A stretch of 8,186 nt of DNA from Vallitaleaceae bacterium (GTDB lineage Bacteria > Bacillota > Clostridia > Lachnospirales > Vallitaleaceae). The stretch covers positions 1-8,186 of the forward strand of contig JAQICP010000211.1 of the NCBI GenBank assembly GCA_027858555.1, read 5' to 3'. Under the pieces are notes generated by a model. It worked only from the letters and a program-made list of their open reading frames with translations. It was not told the origin of the DNA and did not search any database. The position numbers were made by a program, and so were the translations under genes. Positions 5,746 to 8,186 of this stretch are shown one piece after another; position 1 is the stretch's first letter; every line of letters starts with the position of its first letter.

Positions 5746-7917
5746 TTATGGGAATAGTGGTTCTAGTTCCCATATTAGATCAGGAAGTACAGGACCTGGA
5801 ATAATAGGTGTTGGTATTATAATGAAAAAGTCAGGTATTAGGAATAACAACTTATCGAGACCATCTATGCCAGTAGCATCAGATACCCAATGAGCATAGT
5901 CAAGGCCATCGGCGTTATGGATAAGTTTAGCGCTTGTGAGTCCAGTATTATCCATAACTGCCAAACCAGCATTATTACCGATTACTCTATGGAAAGTTGC
6001 AGTCGTAATATCATCGATTAGCAGTGGTTTATAGGTATATGTACCAATGCCACCGTAATTTGAATCAAGGTTCAAACTACCTTCGCTATAACCTATGATA
6101 CCACCCACATCAAAATAACCTGTTAATTTGCCATAGGATGAACAATCACTTATTGATGCGCTACCATACACACTACCTACAATTCCACCAATGTCGGTTG
6201 AACTGACAAATAAGATAGCAGTTCCGGTTAGGTCAACAGAGGCAGTTGTATCACTAATGGTAGCATCACCACGATGTAAGCCAACAATCCCACCAAGAGA
6301 ATGTGAAGCGGTAGAAACGAAATCAGTAATTGATGAGTTATCAACGACTAAGTCGCCAGCTGGAGCAACAGAACCTACAAAACCTCCAACATGTTCACTG
6401 GTCTGTATAGCTAAACCATCAACTTGACTGCTGGTTATAGTAGTCTGACCGCCTACAATTCCAATTAAACCGCCAATCATAGATGCTGAGGAGACTGTCC
6501 CATCAATAATATTGACATTAGTAAGGGTCACATCTCCTGAGGTACCAGCTAGAATGCCTACAGCGGAAGCGGTAGAATCAGGACCTGACATGGTGGCATT
6601 TTCAATATATAGATTACTGATAGCGGCACCGTCATCTAGTTCTAGGAAAAAGCCAATAGTTGATTGGGTAGCTCCTAGGAGGGATACGTTACTTAGTTTT
6701 CTGTTATTACCATATAAAATACCAGAAAATCTAGTGATTGGTGTTAAAGGTTCACTATCAAAATCAATATCTGCCATAATTGAATATTGGTCATCAGGTT
6801 CTTGGTTCATCATAGCAAAGTCAGGGGCACGATATATCTGCCAAGGATGATCAATTGTACCACTGCCGACATCTGATATGGTAACAGATGTTGTTAGTGC
6901 ACTTGTAGGTGCTTCTTGTATGAGTGACGGATCAATGCTGATTGTAAGTGTTTCATCGGTTGCTATCCTATAGGTAGGTGACGCAGGAATACTGATTGTC
7001 ACTAATGTATCAGATAGACGACTAACATTTTGATAGCCTAAACTGACAGCGCCATCATATGATACGACCGTATTTAGATTACCGTCGATACCATCAATAA
7101 GTAATTGGGTTAAAGCATTATTAGCTCCAAGTGTAGAGACGAAGTTACCATTGGTTAATTGAATGGAGATAACTGTTTCACCGTTAACTAGTGCTATTTC
7201 ATAATTAAGATAAGCAGATGCAACTGCAGTGAGTGATGGAGAAGCAAGGTTATAGGCAGCAGCAACGGCTGGATCTATGGCACCTTGGTCTACCAACCAT
7301 TTTGCTAATGTATCTGTTGAACCTTTTCTTTTAGCCTTTAATGCTTCAACTGTAGCAACACATAATTTTTCCATAGTGAAAGCTTCACCTTCGTCAAGCC
7401 AGACCAGACCTGCAGAAGTAGCTAGTTCCATTACATCGGGCATTGTAGCACTACCTGACCATGAGAAATCTGCATTTTCAGTATAACCCAGTGACACAAG
7501 CATTAATTTGTAATATTCTTTATCTGTCATGTTATCATTAGGTGCAAACGAACCATCAGGTTTTCCGTTATAGCCAATGGCCGGATTTTCTTTAAGGTAA
7601 CCGAGTATGTTACGACCCTGCACCCAAGTTAGGTCCATATAATCTGTGAAATTACTAGTAAAGGGATAAACTAATGAGGTATCTAGGTATCCTCTAAGTG
7701 CAACGATCAGTTTTGCACCGCCGTACCTTTTAGGCGCCCCTGCCAAATAAGCAGGTGTAAGACCACTGCCTGTGCCAACTACCATACCAATCGCTTCGCA
7801 TATGTCGGTAGCCTCATCTGCTACCTGTTGATAAGTTGCTGCGGATACACTGGTAGGTGCTATTAGTGTAATTAGTAAACTTACTACTAGTAGAATGGAT
7901 AGTCCTCTTTTCTTCAT
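5746..7917 (-). CDS. Secreted SLH-like surface protein with GLUG repeats
   Basis: A 723-residue protein. Residues 1-27 are a classic signal peptide (MKKRG, a hydrophobic core, cleavage after SVSA). Residues about 30-220 resemble S-layer homology domains; the clearest piece is GYNGKPDGSFAPNDNMTDKEYYKLMLVSLGY (115-145 region), and flanking SLH copies look degenerate. SLH domains bind secondary cell-wall polymer, so the protein is likely held on the wall. Residues about 225-345 are a beta-rich, Ig-like or adhesin-like region. Residues about 355-625 form a beta-helix-type region with GLUG-like motifs: GGLIGIVGG (482), GGFVGSV (511), GGIVGLHRG (542), GGIVGSVYG (577) and GGIIGYSEG (605). The C-terminus (691-723) is strikingly hydrophobic and Pro-rich, with no LPxTG. 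AAAGGAGG (7924-7931) lies 6 bases before the ATG. It is transcribed alone and ends at the hairpin 5694-5723. Ligand or role (adhesion, S-layer component) is unknown. Confidence 0.88.
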   Translation of the reverse strand: MKKRGLSILLVVSLLITLIAPTSVSAATYQQVADEATDICEAIGMVVGTGSGLTPAYLAGAPKRYGGAKLIVALRGYLDTSLVYPFTSNFTDYMDLTWVQGRNILGYLKENPAIGYNGKPDGSFAPNDNMTDKEYYKLMLVSLGYTENADFSWSGSATMPDVMELATSAGLVWLDEGEAFTMEKLCVATVEALKAKRKGSTDTLAKWLVDQGAIDPAVAAAYNLASPSLTAVASAYLNYEIALVNGETVISIQLTNGNFVSTLGANNALTQLLIDGIDGNLNTVVSYDGAVSLGYQNVSRLSDTLVTISIPASPTYRIATDETLTISIDPSLIQEAPTSALTTSVTISDVGSGTIDHPWQIYRAPDFAMMNQEPDDQYSIMADIDFDSEPLTPITRFSGILYGNNRKLSNVSLLGATQSTIGFFLELDDGAAISNLYIENATMSGPDSTASAVGILAGTSGDVTLTNVNIIDGTVSSASMIGGLIGIVGGQTTITSSQVDGLAIQTSEHVGGFVGSVAPAGDLVVDNSSITDFVSTASHSLGGIVGLHRGDATISDTTASVDLTGTAILFVSSTDIGGIVGSVYGSASISDCSSYGKLTGYFDVGGIIGYSEGSLNLDSNYGGIGTYTYKPLLIDDITTATFHRVIGNNAGLAVMDNTGLTSAKLIHNADGLDYAHWVSDATGIDGLDKLLFLIPDFFIIIPTPIIPGPVLPDLIWELEPLFP

Positions 7918-7955
7918 ATTAAACCTCCTTTAAACAAATTAAATACTACAATATA

Positions 7956-7984
7956 ATTATACCCCTACTTGATAGGGGATATAA
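7956..7984 (-). promoter_or_regulatory. Surface-protein promoter with a palindrome in its spacer
   Basis: On the minus strand a perfect -10 TATAAT (7956-7961) lies about 39 bp before the start codon. The 17 bp upstream of it (7962-7978) are exactly an inverted repeat, CCCCTA-TCAAG-TAGGGG, and the hexamer in the -35 position is TTATAT (7979-7984), a poor match. The combination of ideal -10, poor -35 and a palindrome filling the spacer suggests a promoter controlled by a DNA-binding protein at this site. Confidence 0.6.
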
Positions 7985-8101
7985 CTGTATTAAGGTTCTT
8001 TAGTATAGTGAAATGTAACTAGAAGCATTGAATATGGATAGGACTTTACTCATACAAAGTCTGTTTTACAAGAAATTAATGGGATTAATCGAAACAATAC
8101 G

Positions 8102-8107
8102 TATAAT
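8102..8107 (+). promoter_or_regulatory. Possible -10 for the gene starting at 8171
   Basis: TATAAT at 8102-8107 on the plus strand is a perfect -10 hexamer, but the positions 16-18 bp upstream hold no recognisable -35. A perfect 8-bp palindrome, GATTAATC (8083-8090), lies in the spacer. The rest of 7985-8100 holds nothing else I can support. Confidence 0.3.
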
Positions 8108-8170
8108 CGGAATTCAATAAAAGTACTAAAAAGGTAGTTTTACTAATATCAGGTTAAATGGAGGCGTGGT

Positions 8171-8186
8171 ATGTTGTTTGTTTTTG
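8171..8186 (+). CDS. Start of an unidentified gene running off the window
   Basis: GGAGG (8160-8164) sits 6 bases before ATG 8171, followed by codons for MLFVF and then the window edge. The spacing and ribosome site are those of a real start. The hydrophobic first residues would fit a membrane protein or signal peptide, but five residues cannot identify it. It is divergent from the surface-protein gene. Confidence 0.5.

Noticed and set aside
6191..7486. Three plus-strand frames opposite the surface-protein gene
   Set aside because: Antisense shadows at 6191-6427, 6512-6850 and 7277-7486; low-complexity products and no start signals.

Overview
The window is AT-rich DNA with strong AAGGAGG-type ribosome binding sites, short intergenic spaces and hairpin-plus-T terminators. 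One large gene encodes a secreted S-layer-type protein. Together these point to a low-GC Gram-positive anaerobe, most likely a Clostridia-class Firmicute; I cannot name the genus. No rRNA, tRNA, transposase, integrase, CRISPR array or phage gene is visible.

Layout. 1-640: the decayed end of an ATP-grasp (peptide ligase-like) gene, broken by a stop and a frame change. 679-1107: a compact unit with an extended -10 promoter, a 51-residue basic small protein (804-959) and two hairpins, the second a good terminator. 1117-1526 (minus): the remnant of a YkgJ-type cysteine-cluster protein, ending at the same terminator. 1564-1777: a divergent promoter region. 1778-3947: an apparent three-gene co-directional run with a DMT/EamA permease, an ArsC/Spx-fold thioredoxin-like protein and a cytoplasmic C39-like papain-fold protein. 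4088-4126: a hairpin terminator between convergent genes. 4190-5182 (minus) and 5178-5558 (plus): an MFS drug-efflux-type transporter and a probable TetR-family regulator, each missing its N-terminal end and joined head to head. 5576-5670: a 13-bp tandem repeat. 5694-5723: a terminator. 5746-7917 (minus): a 723-residue secreted protein with a signal peptide, an SLH-like region and GLUG repeats, transcribed from a promoter whose spacer is filled by a perfect inverted repeat. 8171 onward: the first codons of a plus-strand gene that leaves the window.

The clearest theme is gene decay. Three separate loci in 5.6 kb carry broken genes, while the 1778-3947 block and the surface protein look intact. 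The MFS/TetR junction is best explained by one deletion that removed a divergent promoter together with the 5' ends of both genes. I do not see a convincing new multi-gene system. The best candidates for new biology are the unannotated 51-residue protein with its structured leader and tail, the C39-like protein in the permease/ArsC-like run, and the palindrome-in-spacer promoter of the surface protein.
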